Source: an uncultured Hoeflea sp.
GTDB taxonomy: Bacteria; Pseudomonadota; Alphaproteobacteria; Rhizobiales; Rhizobiaceae
NCBI RefSeq assembly: GCF_947501405.1
Contig: NZ_CANMVK010000002.1
Coordinates: 310,001 to 374,000, forward strand
Length of the DNA: 64,000 nucleotides
Direction of reading: 5' to 3'
Shown here: positions 1-9,223 of the stretch, in pieces
How the letters are laid out: each line of letters starts with the position of its first letter
Position numbering within the stretch: position 1 is the stretch's first letter
The notes under the pieces: generated by a model
Databases searched by the model: none
Seen by the model: the letters and a program-made list of their open reading frames with translations, nothing else
What the model was told of the DNA's origin: nothing
Translations under genes and position numbers: made by a program

Positions 1-62
1 ATGCGGAGGACCCGGTGCTGGCGTCGTTGTGCCGGATCGCTGCGGAGAAACGGTCAAACTGA
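1..62 (+). CDS. C-terminal fragment of an unidentified gene (cut by left edge)
   Basis: Reading from base 3 gives 19 codons ending at TGA 60-62 (tail AEDPVLASLCRIAAEKRSN). The composition is that of an ordinary helical protein tail, whereas the other two frames look random. Too little is present to name a family. It could equally be chance, because a 19-codon open stretch at a window edge is weak evidence. Confidence 0.3.
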   Translation, partial: AEDPVLASLCRIAAEKRSN

Positions 63-129
63 CGCGGTCCCCGCCAACCAGTCCCGTGTTTGCCTGAGTG
101 TTGGATCACCAGGCTTTCAAACACGGAGT

Positions 130-498
130 TCACGCACCGTCGTTTCTGCGCTCCATGATCTTGAGGATATTGCCATCCGGGTCGCTGAACTCCAGCGACC
201 GGCTGCCATCCGCGTTTGCATGAACCGTCGCGTCGGGAGCCGATTTGGAGACTTGCTGTTCAAGCGTGTCGATCTGGTCGTGGCTCAGATGAAAATCGAC
301 CGTACCACCAGGGGTCCTGCCGCCACCGCCTTTTCCGGGGACATAGAGAGCGAGTGCGAACGAAGCGCCGTCGAGCTGCGCCCAGCCATAGGTCTCGGAC
401 ACGAACCCGGCTTTCAGGCCGAGAGCCTCTTCATAAAATGAAACCGACGCTGCGAGATCCTCCACTGGGATTTTCACGAGATCCAATGCGAGTGTCAT
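130..498 (-). CDS. VOC-family (glyoxalase/bleomycin resistance-like) protein
   Basis: A 122-residue single-module VOC protein. It begins with the usual first beta-alpha unit (ALDLVKIPVEDLAASVSFYEEALGL, broken here by family-typical DLAASVSFY at residues 14-22) and ends with the diagnostic SLEFSDPDGNILKI at about 101-114, where Glu103 is the likely metal ligand. VOC proteins bind a divalent metal and serve as lyases, dioxygenases, isomerases or antibiotic-binding proteins, and the substrate cannot be told from sequence. The ATG at 498 has AAGG ten bases upstream on the minus strand. It stands alone, divergent from the response regulator gene. The fold is secure and the specific function unknown. 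Confidence 0.85.
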   Translation of the reverse strand: MTLALDLVKIPVEDLAASVSFYEEALGLKAGFVSETYGWAQLDGASFALALYVPGKGGGGRTPGGTVDFHLSHDQIDTLEQQVSKSAPDATVHANADGSRSLEFSDPDGNILKIMERRNDGA

Positions 499-818
499 GT
501 GGTCAAACCTTCTGTTTTCTGTGGGTTTTGGCGGTCATCAGGTAGCGGATGCCCTGCATATCGCGATGGCCGAATTCGCCTTCTCGTCTTAACCTCCTTC
601 AATCGGTTTTCCAGGCCACGAGCGGGAGGTGTCGTGCAGGCGACCTGTCCCGGGTATCCTCTCTCGTTCCATCAAGAATGTTAAGAAGACTTTCCATTTT
701 AGGTTGATCATCTTTCGGAATGAGAAACGCCGCGAGGCCCTCAGCAAGCCATCCCCGACAAAAGAACGGGTGGATTTTTTCCGCAACGCAACGACAATGC
801 GTTTTCGGAGGAGATCAA
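499..818. other. 320-bp intergenic region without a supported gene
   Basis: This region separates two divergent genes. Short open frames on both strands have no Shine-Dalgarno sequence and no recognisable protein character. It must hold the promoters of the VOC gene (leftward) and the response regulator gene (rightward). An AT-rich patch at about 680-720 is the most promoter-like part. I see no operator or terminator that I can name. Confidence 0.5.
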
Positions 819-1193
819 ATGCCCAAGACCATGCTCATCGTCGCTGACGAATGCGCCACCGCGCGCTGGCTGCCGGGATTTTGCGTCGAACGCGGATGGA
901 GCGTCGACACGGCCAGGGACGCAGCACAGGCGCGCGCGCGGCTCGAGGCGGGCTTGGCACCCGATGTCGCGCTGGTCGATGCGGTGCTGGGCGAGGATGA
1001 CGGCTTTGAGACCTGTCAGGAGATCCGCCAGGCCCGGCCGGATGCCTATCTGGTGATCACCTCGGCCCGGGCCGGCCGCGTCGCTCGCCTGAAGGCGCGG
1101 GCCGCGGGCGCCGACGCCTATCTCCCCAAGCCGTTCGAACTTGAGGCGCTCGCCCGGCTGATCGAAACCAGGGAGGTGCAATCATGGGATTGA
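819..1193 (+). CDS. Single-domain response regulator (CheY-like receiver)
   Basis: A 124-residue receiver domain with no output domain. Seen: the acidic pair D10-E11 after strand 1, phospho-acceptor Asp54 in ALVDAVLG, T81-S82 at the switch position and K104 in YLPKPF. The chosen ATG is preceded by GGAGGAG at 806-812; longer in-frame starts lack this. The stop overlaps the next gene by 10 bp, so the two are translationally coupled. Inference: the receiver is the partner of the adjoining sensor-exonuclease, either accepting phosphate from another kinase or regulating the fused protein. The cognate kinase is not identifiable here, because the neighbour's kinase-like region looks degenerate. Confidence 0.85.
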   Translation: MPKTMLIVADECATARWLPGFCVERGWSVDTARDAAQARARLEAGLAPDVALVDAVLGEDDGFETCQEIRQARPDAYLVITSARAGRVARLKARAAGADAYLPKPFELEALARLIETREVQSWD

Positions 1194-3319
1194 TCGAGCG
1201 TCTCGCCCAGTCCATGAGCCTGCGGCTCAGGATATTCATGTTTTTCCTGCTGGCGCTGACAACCTGCCTGGCCATGGTCGGCTTTGCCGGCTGGCTGTTT
1301 TTGGGCGGGCTCGATGCGCAAAGCATGGCCATGGTCGGCCGGGCAGGCGCGGTTTCGGCCTTCGCCATTGCCGCCATCATCATCGCCATCTGGTATCAGT
1401 TCGACACCCATGTCGCCCGTCCGATCGAGCGCATGGGCCGTTACGCGCACTCCGCGGCCCATGCCGGCGGCCTGTCGGATACCGCGATGCCCGACGCCCG
1501 CTATCTGGGTTATCTCGCACCGGCGGTGGCCGATCTGTCGCAGGCGCTCGACGCGGCGCGCAACAAGCGTGAACAGGCTGTGGGCGAGGCCGTCGCCCGC
1601 GCCGAACGGCAAAAGGCGCGGCTCGAATCGGTGCTGCACGATCTGCGCGACGGCATCCTGATCTGCAATCGCGACCATCAGGTGCTGCTTTACAATCCGC
1701 GCGCCGTCCAGATCCTCGACGAGGTCGGCCAAATCGGGCTTCGCCGTTCGGTTTTCGACGTGCTGTCGCCCGGTCCGGTTCGCCACAGCGTGGCCCGTCT
1801 GGTCAAACGCTTCCGCGAAAACCGGCATCTTACCCATGATGAAGGGCTGTCATTGCCGTTCGCGGCGCTGTGCGCCGATGGCCGCACCACCATCGAGGCA
1901 ACCATGACGCTGACCCTGGTTCCTGGCAGCGACGAACCGGAAGGCTACATCCTGTCGTTCTCCGACGAAACCGAGACACTGGCCGCCAGCGCCGAGGCCG
2001 AGCGCCAACTGATCGCGGTCGCCGAAAAGATCCGCGAAGAGGCGGCCTCCATGCATCTCATCGGTGAATTGCTCGGTCGCTCGGAGGACCTGCCCGAGCC
2101 CGCGCGCGAGATGACAGGCGCCATCATGCGCGAGGTGCGCACGCTGACCCAGAGCGCCGACCTTCTCGATGGTCTCGCCCAGGATCAACTGGCGCGCACC
2201 TGGCCGATGGCGCCGGTTCTGGCCACCACCCTGTTCGATCTGGTGGGCGAACGGGTACGGTTTGATACCGCCGTCACCCATCAGGCCGAATCCGGGGTCA
2301 CCATCCTGTGCGACAGCGCGGCAATCGCCGCCCTGCTGGCGCGGCTCGCCGAATGGATTTCGGAACTGGGCGGCAGCGAGATCGTCGTCACGGCCATTCC
2401 GGGCGATCCGCTCGGCTTTGTCGATCTGTCCTGGCGCGGCGAGACGCTGATGATCCGGGACGTCAACACCTGGCTTGCTTCCGCGCTCGATCACGATCTC
2501 GGACCTGTAACGGCGGCCGATGTGCTGGCCCGGCATGCCTCGGATGTATGGCCGGAGGAACTGGATGGCGGTCGTGCCCGGTTGCGCATGCCGCTGACCA
2601 TGCGCGACGCAAGCCGCATGCGGGTGCTGCCGGTCAAGATGCCCGAACGCCGCGCCTATTATGACTTCGACCTGTTCGATCACGATTTGCCCGAAAACCT
2701 GGCCGACATCCGGCTCGACCAGCTCACCGCAGTGGTGTTTGACACCGAAACCACCGGATTGGAGCCGGGTCGCGGCGACAAGATGGTCTCGATCGCCGGC
2801 GTTCGGGTGGTCAATGGGCGGCTGCTCGAAGGCGAAGTGTTCAATGAGTTCATCAACCCCGGCCGTCCGATTCCACCTGCTTCTACCGTCATTCACGGCA
2901 TTTCCAACGAGATGGTGGCCGATGCCGGGCCACCCGGGGAGGTGAGCCATCGTTTCCACGGCTTTGCCCGCGATGCGGTGCTGGTGGCCCACAACGCTCC
3001 ATTTGATATGCGCTTCTTGTCCATGGCGGCGGAACCGGCGGGCTTTTCCTTCACCAATCCGGTGCTCGACACCGTGCTCTTGGCGGCCCATCTGCATGGC
3101 GCCGAGGATTCGCTGACGCTCGACCGGCTCGCCGAAGTCTATGGCATATCGCTGCCAGATGAGGTGCGCCACACCGCCCATGGCGACGCGCTGGCAACCG
3201 CCGGGGTGTTTCTCAGGCTGATCGGCCCGCTAGCTGCAGCCGGGGTGGCCACTCTGGGCGAAGCCATCGCCGCAAGCGAGGCCCAGGCCGCCTTGCGGCG
3301 CAAGCAGGCAAAATACTGA
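1184..3319 (+). CDS. Membrane sensor (TM-HAMP-PAS-degenerate kinase) fused to DEDDh 3'-5' exonuclease
   Basis: A 711-residue protein with two hydrophobic segments at about 14-42 and 48-73, a HAMP-like stretch to about 125, a PAS-like domain at about 145-260 (start of the LHDLRDGILICNRDHQV region), a helical dimerisation-like region at about 265-335, and a kinase-ATPase-like region at about 340-470 with no clear N box. A complete DEDDh exonuclease follows at about 510-700: D520 and E522 in FDTETTGL, D608 in HNAPFDMRFL, H663 and D668 in HTAHGDAL. The exonuclease resembles DNA polymerase III epsilon/DnaQ. Family members are soluble proofreading or repair nucleases, so membrane attachment behind a sensor module is striking. 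Inference: nuclease activity gated by a signal. The substrate, DNA or RNA, is unknown. Confidence 0.82.
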   Translation: MGLIERLAQSMSLRLRIFMFFLLALTTCLAMVGFAGWLFLGGLDAQSMAMVGRAGAVSAFAIAAIIIAIWYQFDTHVARPIERMGRYAHSAAHAGGLSDTAMPDARYLGYLAPAVADLSQALDAARNKREQAVGEAVARAERQKARLESVLHDLRDGILICNRDHQVLLYNPRAVQILDEVGQIGLRRSVFDVLSPGPVRHSVARLVKRFRENRHLTHDEGLSLPFAALCADGRTTIEATMTLTLVPGSDEPEGYILSFSDETETLAASAEAERQLIAVAEKIREEAASMHLIGELLGRSEDLPEPAREMTGAIMREVRTLTQSADLLDGLAQDQLARTWPMAPVLATTLFDLVGERVRFDTAVTHQAESGVTILCDSAAIAALLARLAEWISELGGSEIVVTAIPGDPLGFVDLSWRGETLMIRDVNTWLASALDHDLGPVTAADVLARHASDVWPEELDGGRARLRMPLTMRDASRMRVLPVKMPERRAYYDFDLFDHDLPENLADIRLDQLTAVVFDTETTGLEPGRGDKMVSIAGVRVVNGRLLEGEVFNEFINPGRPIPPASTVIHGISNEMVADAGPPGEVSHRFHGFARDAVLVAHNAPFDMRFLSMAAEPAGFSFTNPVLDTVLLAAHLHGAEDSLTLDRLAEVYGISLPDEVRHTAHGDALATAGVFLRLIGPLAAAGVATLGEAIAASEAQAALRRKQAKY

Positions 3320-3440
3320 TCCCGTCGGGATTTTCGCGGCGCGGGAAACGCAAATGCTCGCTGCATGATTGGTGCCGTGCGCGGCCTGCTGGACATGCGA
3401 CCGCAATCCACTACTGTCTCGGATCAGGGGTGGAGATGGC

Positions 3441-4850
3441 ATGACACAGACGATAGAGCTGCCGCTCTGGGTGATCGTGATCGCGTCGATCCTGGCGGCG
3501 ATCGCCATTGCCGACAGGCTGCTGTCGCCCGCCGTGCGCTGGTTTTTCCGCCGCCGCGTCAATCTCGCCATCGAAGAACTCAACACAAGACTGCAGCTCA
3601 AGATCCGGCCCTTCGGCACCACCCGCCGCGAGGTGCTGATCGATCGCATCGTCAATGACCCGCATGTGGTGGATTCGGTGGCCGAACATGCCCGCGAAAC
3701 CGGGGAACCGATCCAGGTCGCCATGGCGCGGGCCTCCCGCTACGCCCGCGAAATCGTGCCGATGTTCAACGCCTACGCCTATTTCCGCATCGGAACGCGG
3801 CTTGCGCGTTGGCTCGCAACCGCGCTCTACCGGGTGCGGCTGGGCTACACCAACACCGATGCGCTCTCCAAAGTTACGCCGGATTCTTCCGTCGTCTTCG
3901 TCATGAACCACCGCTCCAACATGGATTACGTTCTGGTCACCTATCTCGCCTCATCCTCCACCGCGCTGTCCTATGCCGTGGGCGAATGGGCGCGGCTGCC
4001 GGTGTTGCAGACCCTGATCCGCTTCATGGGCGCGTATTTTATTCGCCGCAATGCCCGCAATCTGCTCTATCGCCGCATCCTGGCGACTTATGTGCGCATG
4101 GCCACCGAGGCCGGCGTCACCCAGGCAGTGTTCCCCGAAGGCGGCCTGTCGCGTGACGGTCTGCTGCGGCCGCCGCGCATCGGGCTGATTTCCTACATCG
4201 TCTCCGCCCATGACCACGTGTCCCATGACACCGTGTTCATTCCCGTCGGGCTCAACTACGACCGGGTGCTGGAAGACCGCTCGCTGGTGTTTGAGGCCGA
4301 CCGCCAGGGCGAGCCCCTGACCACCTGGCAGAAATCGACCAAGACCATGGCCTTCCTGATGCGGAACCTGAAGCTGCGGCTGGCGGGCAAATGGCACCGT
4401 TTCGGCTATGCCAGCGTCTCGTTTGGCAATCCGGTCTCCGTCGACGGCTTTCTTGATGACCATGGTGTCGGCAAATGGGCGGCGCTGGCCGAGGGAGACC
4501 GCGACCGGCTGACCGAGAAGCTGGCGCACCAACTCATGGAGTCCATCGGCGCGCTGATCCCGGTTCTGCCGGTGTCGCTGGTCTCGCTGGCGATGCTTGA
4601 GGCGGGCAGCGACCGGGTCGACCGGCTCGATCTCAAGATGCGGGTCGGCGCGCTGATCGATCAATTGCTCGAAAAGGGCGTCTATCTGCACATACCGCGC
4701 CAGGACCGGGACTATGAGATTGATGTAGGCCTGAGGATGTTGACCTTGCGGAAGATTGTCACCCAGCAACCCGATGGCCAGCTCACGATTGTCGAAAAGG
4801 ACAAGCCGCTGCTCGCCTACTACGCCAATGCCATCCGTCATCTGGTCTGA
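3441..4850 (+). CDS. Glycerol-3-phosphate/lysophosphatidate-type acyltransferase (short PlsB-like)
   Basis: A 469-residue protein with one N-terminal membrane anchor (about residues 8-28). The glycerolipid acyltransferase blocks are visible: NHRSNMD with catalytic H157-x4-D162, a FIRR substrate-binding block, and FPEGG at 231-235 followed by LSRDG. These enzymes transfer an acyl chain to glycerol-3-phosphate or its lyso product at the inner membrane, the first steps of phospholipid synthesis. The length and the C-terminal half are closer to the GPAT/DHAPAT group than to the short PlsC enzymes. The ATG at 3441 follows GGGGTGGAG. The neighbours give no metabolic context. Position specificity is not resolvable from sequence. 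Confidence 0.8.
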   Translation: MTQTIELPLWVIVIASILAAIAIADRLLSPAVRWFFRRRVNLAIEELNTRLQLKIRPFGTTRREVLIDRIVNDPHVVDSVAEHARETGEPIQVAMARASRYAREIVPMFNAYAYFRIGTRLARWLATALYRVRLGYTNTDALSKVTPDSSVVFVMNHRSNMDYVLVTYLASSSTALSYAVGEWARLPVLQTLIRFMGAYFIRRNARNLLYRRILATYVRMATEAGVTQAVFPEGGLSRDGLLRPPRIGLISYIVSAHDHVSHDTVFIPVGLNYDRVLEDRSLVFEADRQGEPLTTWQKSTKTMAFLMRNLKLRLAGKWHRFGYASVSFGNPVSVDGFLDDHGVGKWAALAEGDRDRLTEKLAHQLMESIGALIPVLPVSLVSLAMLEAGSDRVDRLDLKMRVGALIDQLLEKGVYLHIPRQDRDYEIDVGLRMLTLRKIVTQQPDGQLTIVEKDKPLLAYYANAIRHLV

Positions 4851-4899
4851 GATCCGCCGCCGCCACCTGAGCGCCGCCTGATCGCCGGCGGGCCGCCAG

Positions 4900-5730
4900 C
4901 TAGCGCTTGACCGGCTTGAGATCATCAAACACCGCCGCGCGCTTTTCACCGCGGGCGAAAAAGGCTTCCTTGATGTCGTCGGGCCTGAGCATCGCCGCGT
5001 TCCACACCGAGACATAGTCGAGCGCGTCGGCGGTGGAATGATCACGCGCATAGTTGGCCATCGCCTTGCAGCCGGTAACCGCCAGCGGCGAATGCCGGGC
5101 GATTTGTCCGGCGATCGCCATCACGCCCTCAAGCAGCGCCTCATGGGTTTCAAACACCTCGTTGACGAGACCGATCTCCTTTGCCTTGGCGGCCGGCAGC
5201 CGCTCGGCGGTGTAGGCCATCTGTCGCGCCCAGCCTTCGGGGATCAACCGCATCAGCCGCGGAAAGGTGCCGACATCGGCGGTCATGCCGATGGCCGTTT
5301 CCTGAACCGCGAAAAACGCATCTTCAGAGGCGTAGCGGCAATCGCAGGCGGTGGCGAGATCCACGCCCGCGCCGATCGCCCCGCCCTGAATCGCTGCCAG
5401 CACCGGCACCCGCGCCCGCTCGAGGCAGGAGAAAGTCTCCTGCAATTGCTTGATCTTGTAGCGGAAGGCCTCGGCGGCAACGTGGGTGTTGGCGGCATTG
5501 GGATCGAGCCCGCCGGTCATGAACACCGAGATGTCCATGCCGGAGGTGAAATGCTTGCCTTCCGAGGAGAGCACGATCACCCGCGCTTCGGCATTGTTGG
5601 AAATCCGGTCAATGGCTTCAGGCAGCTCCGTCCAGAATTCCGGAATCATCGAGTTGGCTTTGTCGGGCCGGTTGAAACGGATATGGGCGATGTGGTTTTC
5701 GATCTCGAGCGAGAAGCAGGCATAGGTCAT
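4900..5730 (-). CDS. Crotonase-family enzyme, dienoyl-CoA isomerase-like
   Basis: A 276-residue enoyl-CoA hydratase/isomerase fold. The oxyanion-hole region HFTSGMD is at 60-66 and AIQGGAIGAG at 113-122. Residues 141-157 read AVQETAIGMTADVGTF, placing Glu144 and Asp152 eight residues apart, the catalytic arrangement known for delta3,5-delta2,4-dienoyl-CoA isomerase (ECH1). By family knowledge such enzymes move double bonds in unsaturated acyl-CoAs during beta-oxidation. AAGGAG precedes the ATG. The gene converges on the acyltransferase gene (49-bp gap), and no other beta-oxidation gene is nearby. A hydratase role cannot be excluded. Confidence 0.85.
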   Translation of the reverse strand: MTYACFSLEIENHIAHIRFNRPDKANSMIPEFWTELPEAIDRISNNAEARVIVLSSEGKHFTSGMDISVFMTGGLDPNAANTHVAAEAFRYKIKQLQETFSCLERARVPVLAAIQGGAIGAGVDLATACDCRYASEDAFFAVQETAIGMTADVGTFPRLMRLIPEGWARQMAYTAERLPAAKAKEIGLVNEVFETHEALLEGVMAIAGQIARHSPLAVTGCKAMANYARDHSTADALDYVSVWNAAMLRPDDIKEAFFARGEKRAAVFDDLKPVKR

Positions 5731-5965
5731 GGTGAACTCCTTGTCGTCGCCATCTTTAGCTTCACTGGCCCGGCCGGGCTACGCCAAACCCGCCTTTAAC
5801 CGGTGAGCTCGCCCGCTCGGGCGCAGCATCAACTGTTTCGCAAAAAGTCCTGAACCGGTTCCACCAGACTCGAACAGCGCCGCAAATCATAAGCCAGAAA
5901 AGAAAATCCTGTTGCGAGCCCGGTGCCTGCGCATATGGTGGCCCACGCACAAGGGAGATCGAGAC
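5731..5965. promoter_or_regulatory. Divergent intergenic region, crotonase/aminotransferase
   Basis: A 235-bp region between two divergently read genes, so it should carry both promoters. A short perfect palindrome CCCGGCCGGG sits near 5769-5778. I see no recognised operator. Confidence 0.4.
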
Positions 5966-7099
5966 ATGAGCAGCGCAGCGTCACCAGTGGACCGGGATGG
6001 TCTGATGGAATTCTCGGTGGTCTTCACCGACCGTTCGCTCAACCATATGTCGCGGGCGTTCCAGGAGGTCATGAACGATCTCAACACCATGCTGTGCGAT
6101 GTCTATCAGGCCGAGACCACGGCCATCGTGCCGGGCGGCGGCACCTTCGCCATGGAGGCGGTCGCCCGCCAGTTCGCTACCGACGCCCGGGTGATGGTGA
6201 TTCGCAATGGCTGGTTTTCCTATCGCTGGACGCAGATTTTCGAGGCCGGCGGTATCGCCGCGGAAGCCTCGGTGCTCAAGGCCGCGCAGGTCGGCAATGA
6301 AACCACCTCTGCTTTCGCGCCTCTTGCCATTGATCAGATCACCGCCCGGATCCGCGACGAGCGCCCGCAGGTGATCTTCGCTCCGCATGTGGAAACCTCG
6401 TCAGGCGTGATCCTGCCCGATGCCTACCTCAAGGCCATCGGCGAGGCGGCGCGCGATGTCGGCGCGCTGTTTGTGCTTGATTGCATCGCTTCGGGCTGCG
6501 TCTGGGTTGATATGAAGGCAACAGCCGTCGATGTGCTGATCTCCGCGCCGCAGAAGGGCTGGAGCGCTTCGCCTGCGGCAGGATTGGTCATGCTCGGCGA
6601 CCGCGCGCTCGAACGTCTCGACCAAACCGCAAGCAGCAGCTATGCGCTCGATCTGCGCAAATGGCGCGACATCATGCAGGCCTATCTCGGCGGTGGCCAT
6701 GCCTATCACGCGACCATGCCGACCGATTCCCTCAGGATCTTCCGTGAGCGGATGCTCGAGACTCGCGATTTCGGTTTCGAACTCGCCCGAGAGCGCCAAT
6801 GGCAACTGGGCGGCAAGGTGCGGGCGTTGCTGGCCGGTAGCGGCTATAAATCGGTTGCCGCTCCCGGCTTTGAAGCGCCGGGCGTTGTCGTCAGCTACAC
6901 TCGCGATCCGGAGTTTCAGAACGGCAAGAAATTCGCGGCCCAGGGCATGCAGATCGCCGCCGGCGTGCCGCTGATGTGCGACGAGCCGGAGGATTTCCGG
7001 ACCTTCCGCATCGGCCTGTTCGGGCTCGACAAGCTCGGCGATGTCGATGGCGCGGTAGCAAGGCTGGAAACCGTGCTCGAAAAAATCGCCGAAGGCTGA
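5966..7099 (+). CDS. Class V aminotransferase (serine/alanine-glyoxylate type)
   Basis: A 377-residue PLP fold type I enzyme. PGGGTFAMEA at 56-65 is the phosphate-binding region, D172 in FVLDCIASG contacts the pyridine nitrogen, and Lys197 in SAPQKGWSASP is the PLP lysine. Family members move amino groups between alanine or serine and glyoxylate or pyruvate, in photorespiratory-type or purine-degradation pathways. The ATG at 5966 follows AAGGGAGAT; an upstream in-frame ATG at 5912 lacks this signal. Monocistronic, followed by a convergent tRNA gene. The exact donor and acceptor are not readable from sequence. Confidence 0.88.
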   Translation: MSSAASPVDRDGLMEFSVVFTDRSLNHMSRAFQEVMNDLNTMLCDVYQAETTAIVPGGGTFAMEAVARQFATDARVMVIRNGWFSYRWTQIFEAGGIAAEASVLKAAQVGNETTSAFAPLAIDQITARIRDERPQVIFAPHVETSSGVILPDAYLKAIGEAARDVGALFVLDCIASGCVWVDMKATAVDVLISAPQKGWSASPAAGLVMLGDRALERLDQTASSSYALDLRKWRDIMQAYLGGGHAYHATMPTDSLRIFRERMLETRDFGFELARERQWQLGGKVRALLAGSGYKSVAAPGFEAPGVVVSYTRDPEFQNGKKFAAQGMQIAAGVPLMCDEPEDFRTFRIGLFGLDKLGDVDGAVARLETVLEKIAEG

Positions 7100-7154
7100 G
7101 CGCCGGGCCACCTCGATGCCCGCCGGGCAAACCTGATAGTTCAAGTGAAAAAAC

Positions 7155-7229
<75 letters not shown>

Positions 7230-7466
7230 CCTCTTGCATCAGTTTCCGGCCGGTTGCGGCCCTTGTCGTCCCGTTGCCGGGGGTCCGTATGATGGCGGAA
7301 GCCTCCGAACGGCTGAAGCGGCCCGCTCTTGCCACAGCTTTGTCATCAGTGCAAGCGCAAACGGGCAATTGATTTTGCGAGTTTGGATATGCCGGTGGAC
7401 GGCCCGGCCGACCGGCCCGTCGCCCGCCTTCACCTCGGGTCGGATTTGCGCTATTGCCGGGTTGCC

Positions 7467-7661
7467 ATGAGCGATGACACATCAGCAAAACCCCAAAGCG
7501 AAGCCGAGCGCCGGGCCGAACGCAAGGCCGAGCGGCTGGCGGAACAGTTGCGCGCCAATCTGCAGCGCCGAAAGGCGCAGGTCCGCGCCCGCCGCGAAGG
7601 CAAACCCGACGAGACCGAGGGACTGCCCGCCGCCGGCAAAACCAGGACGCCGGGCGATTAA
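7467..7661 (+). CDS. Small highly charged conserved protein upstream of murA
   Basis: A 64-residue protein made mostly of Arg, Lys, Glu and Ala, with a central helix (about 12-45) rich in AERRAERKAERLAEQLR-type charged repeats and a disordered tail. A short protein of this type commonly precedes murA in Rhizobiales genomes, which supports it being real. No catalytic motif is visible. It lies 141 bp before murA on the same strand. Function unknown; such basic/acidic helices often bind nucleic acid or ribosomes, but nothing here shows that. Confidence 0.65.
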   Translation: MSDDTSAKPQSEAERRAERKAERLAEQLRANLQRRKAQVRARREGKPDETEGLPAAGKTRTPGD

Positions 7662-7802
7662 CCGCTGCCGCAGCCGCCATGTTGCCGCAATTTTGCGGAT
7701 GGTCTAAACACCGGCTGAAAGTCAAAACATCATCTCCGCCCGTCGGGGGCGCGCACGCAGGCCAGACCGGGATATTCAGGCCGGAAACTTCAAGAGGACA
7801 GC

Positions 7803-9092
7803 ATGGATCGCATCAGGATCGTTGGCGGCAATCCGCTCAATGGCGTCATTCCGGTTTCCGGCGCAAAGAATGCGGCGCTGCCGCTGATGATCGCCTCGTT
7901 GCTCACCGACGACACGCTAACGCTGGAAAACCTGCCGCATCTCGCCGATGTCGAGCAATTGCAGCGCATTCTGGGCAATCACGGTGTCGATATCGGTGTG
8001 GTCGGCCGCCGCGAGCGCCAGGGCGAAAGCTACGCCCGGACCGTGCATTTCACCGCGCGCACCATTGTCGACACCACCGCGCCCTATGAACTGGTCTCCA
8101 AGATGCGCGCCAGTTTCTGGGTGATCGGTCCGCTGCTTGCCCGCATGGGCGAAGCAAAGGTGTCGCTTCCTGGCGGCTGCGCCATCGGCACCCGGCCGGT
8201 GGATTTGTTCATCGACGGGCTGGAGCATCTCGGCGCCGAAATCGTCATCGAGAACGGCTATATTCACGCCCGCGCGCCCAAGGGGCTGATTGGCGGCCAC
8301 TTCGTGTTCCCCAAGGTCTCGGTTGGCGCCACCCATGTGCTGATGATGGCGGGGACGCTGGCCAAGGGCCAGACCACTATTGAAAACGCAGCCCGCGAGC
8401 CCGAGGTCGCCGATCTCGCCAAATGTCTCATCGCCATGGGGGCCAAGATCTCCGGCGCCGGCACCTCCACACTGGTGATCGACGGTGTGACCTCGCTGTC
8501 CGGCGCCCGCCACCGGGTGCTGCCCGACCGCATCGAGACCGGAACCTACGCCATGGCCGTGGCCATGACCGGGGGTGACGTGCTTTTGGAAAACACGTCG
8601 ATGGATTTGTTGGAAAGCGCGCTGCTCGCCGTCAGCCGCGCCGGGGTCGAGATCAAGCCCGAGGCCGGCGGCATCCGGGTTCGCCGCAATGGCGGCGACA
8701 TTCTGCCGGTGGATGTCACCACTGATCCGTTCCCGGGCTTTCCCACCGACCTGCAGGCGCAGTTCATGGCGCTGATGACCCGCGCCAGCGGCGTGTCGCA
8801 CATCACCGAGACCATATTCGAAAACCGCTTCATGCATGTTCAGGAGCTCGCCCGTCTTGGCGCCAGGATTTCATTGTCCGGCCAGACCGCGACCGTTACC
8901 GGCGTGCCGACGCTGCGTGGCGCACCGGTGATGGCGACGGATTTGCGCGCCTCGGTGTCTCTGGTTATTGCCGGACTGGCGGCGGAAGGCGAAACCATCG
9001 TCAACCGGGTCTATCACCTCGACCGGGGCTTTGAGCGGCTCGAGGAAAAACTCAACAATTGCGGCGCCCAGGTGGAGCGGATCAGCGGTTAA
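7803..9092 (+). CDS. murA: UDP-N-acetylglucosamine 1-carboxyvinyltransferase
   Basis: A 429-residue cytosolic enzyme catalysing the first committed step of peptidoglycan synthesis, transfer of enolpyruvate from PEP to UDP-GlcNAc. The N terminus carries the invariant [20 protein letters not shown] block (residues 8-27), including Lys22 and Asn23. The active-site loop [14 protein letters not shown] has Cys126, the residue attacked by fosfomycin. The length is normal for the family. AAGAGGACAG precedes the ATG. It heads the conserved rhizobial block that continues with the DUF2948 gene and hisD. Confidence 0.97.
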   Translation: MDRIRIVGGNPLNGVIPVSGAKNAALPLMIASLLTDDTLTLENLPHLADVEQLQRILGNHGVDIGVVGRRERQGESYARTVHFTARTIVDTTAPYELVSKMRASFWVIGPLLARMGEAKVSLPGGCAIGTRPVDLFIDGLEHLGAEIVIENGYIHARAPKGLIGGHFVFPKVSVGATHVLMMAGTLAKGQTTIENAAREPEVADLAKCLIAMGAKISGAGTSTLVIDGVTSLSGARHRVLPDRIETGTYAMAVAMTGGDVLLENTSMDLLESALLAVSRAGVEIKPEAGGIRVRRNGGDILPVDVTTDPFPGFPTDLQAQFMALMTRASGVSHITETIFENRFMHVQELARLGARISLSGQTATVTGVPTLRGAPVMATDLRASVSLVIAGLAAEGETIVNRVYHLDRGFERLEEKLNNCGAQVERISG

Positions 9093-9223
9093 CGTTGCTG
9101 CCCGGTTGAAAATCGTTGCCGCAACCTTCGCCGCATTGCGCATTGACCTCCGCGCACCTACCTTGCACTGCAACAAGGCAATGTCGCCGAGTTCCGTGAA
9201 TTTGTAATTTCGAGGATTTTCCA

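Noticed and set aside
1-441. Plus-strand frame from base 1 overlapping the VOC gene
   Set aside because: Arg/Ser-rich chance frame antisense to a clear VOC protein.
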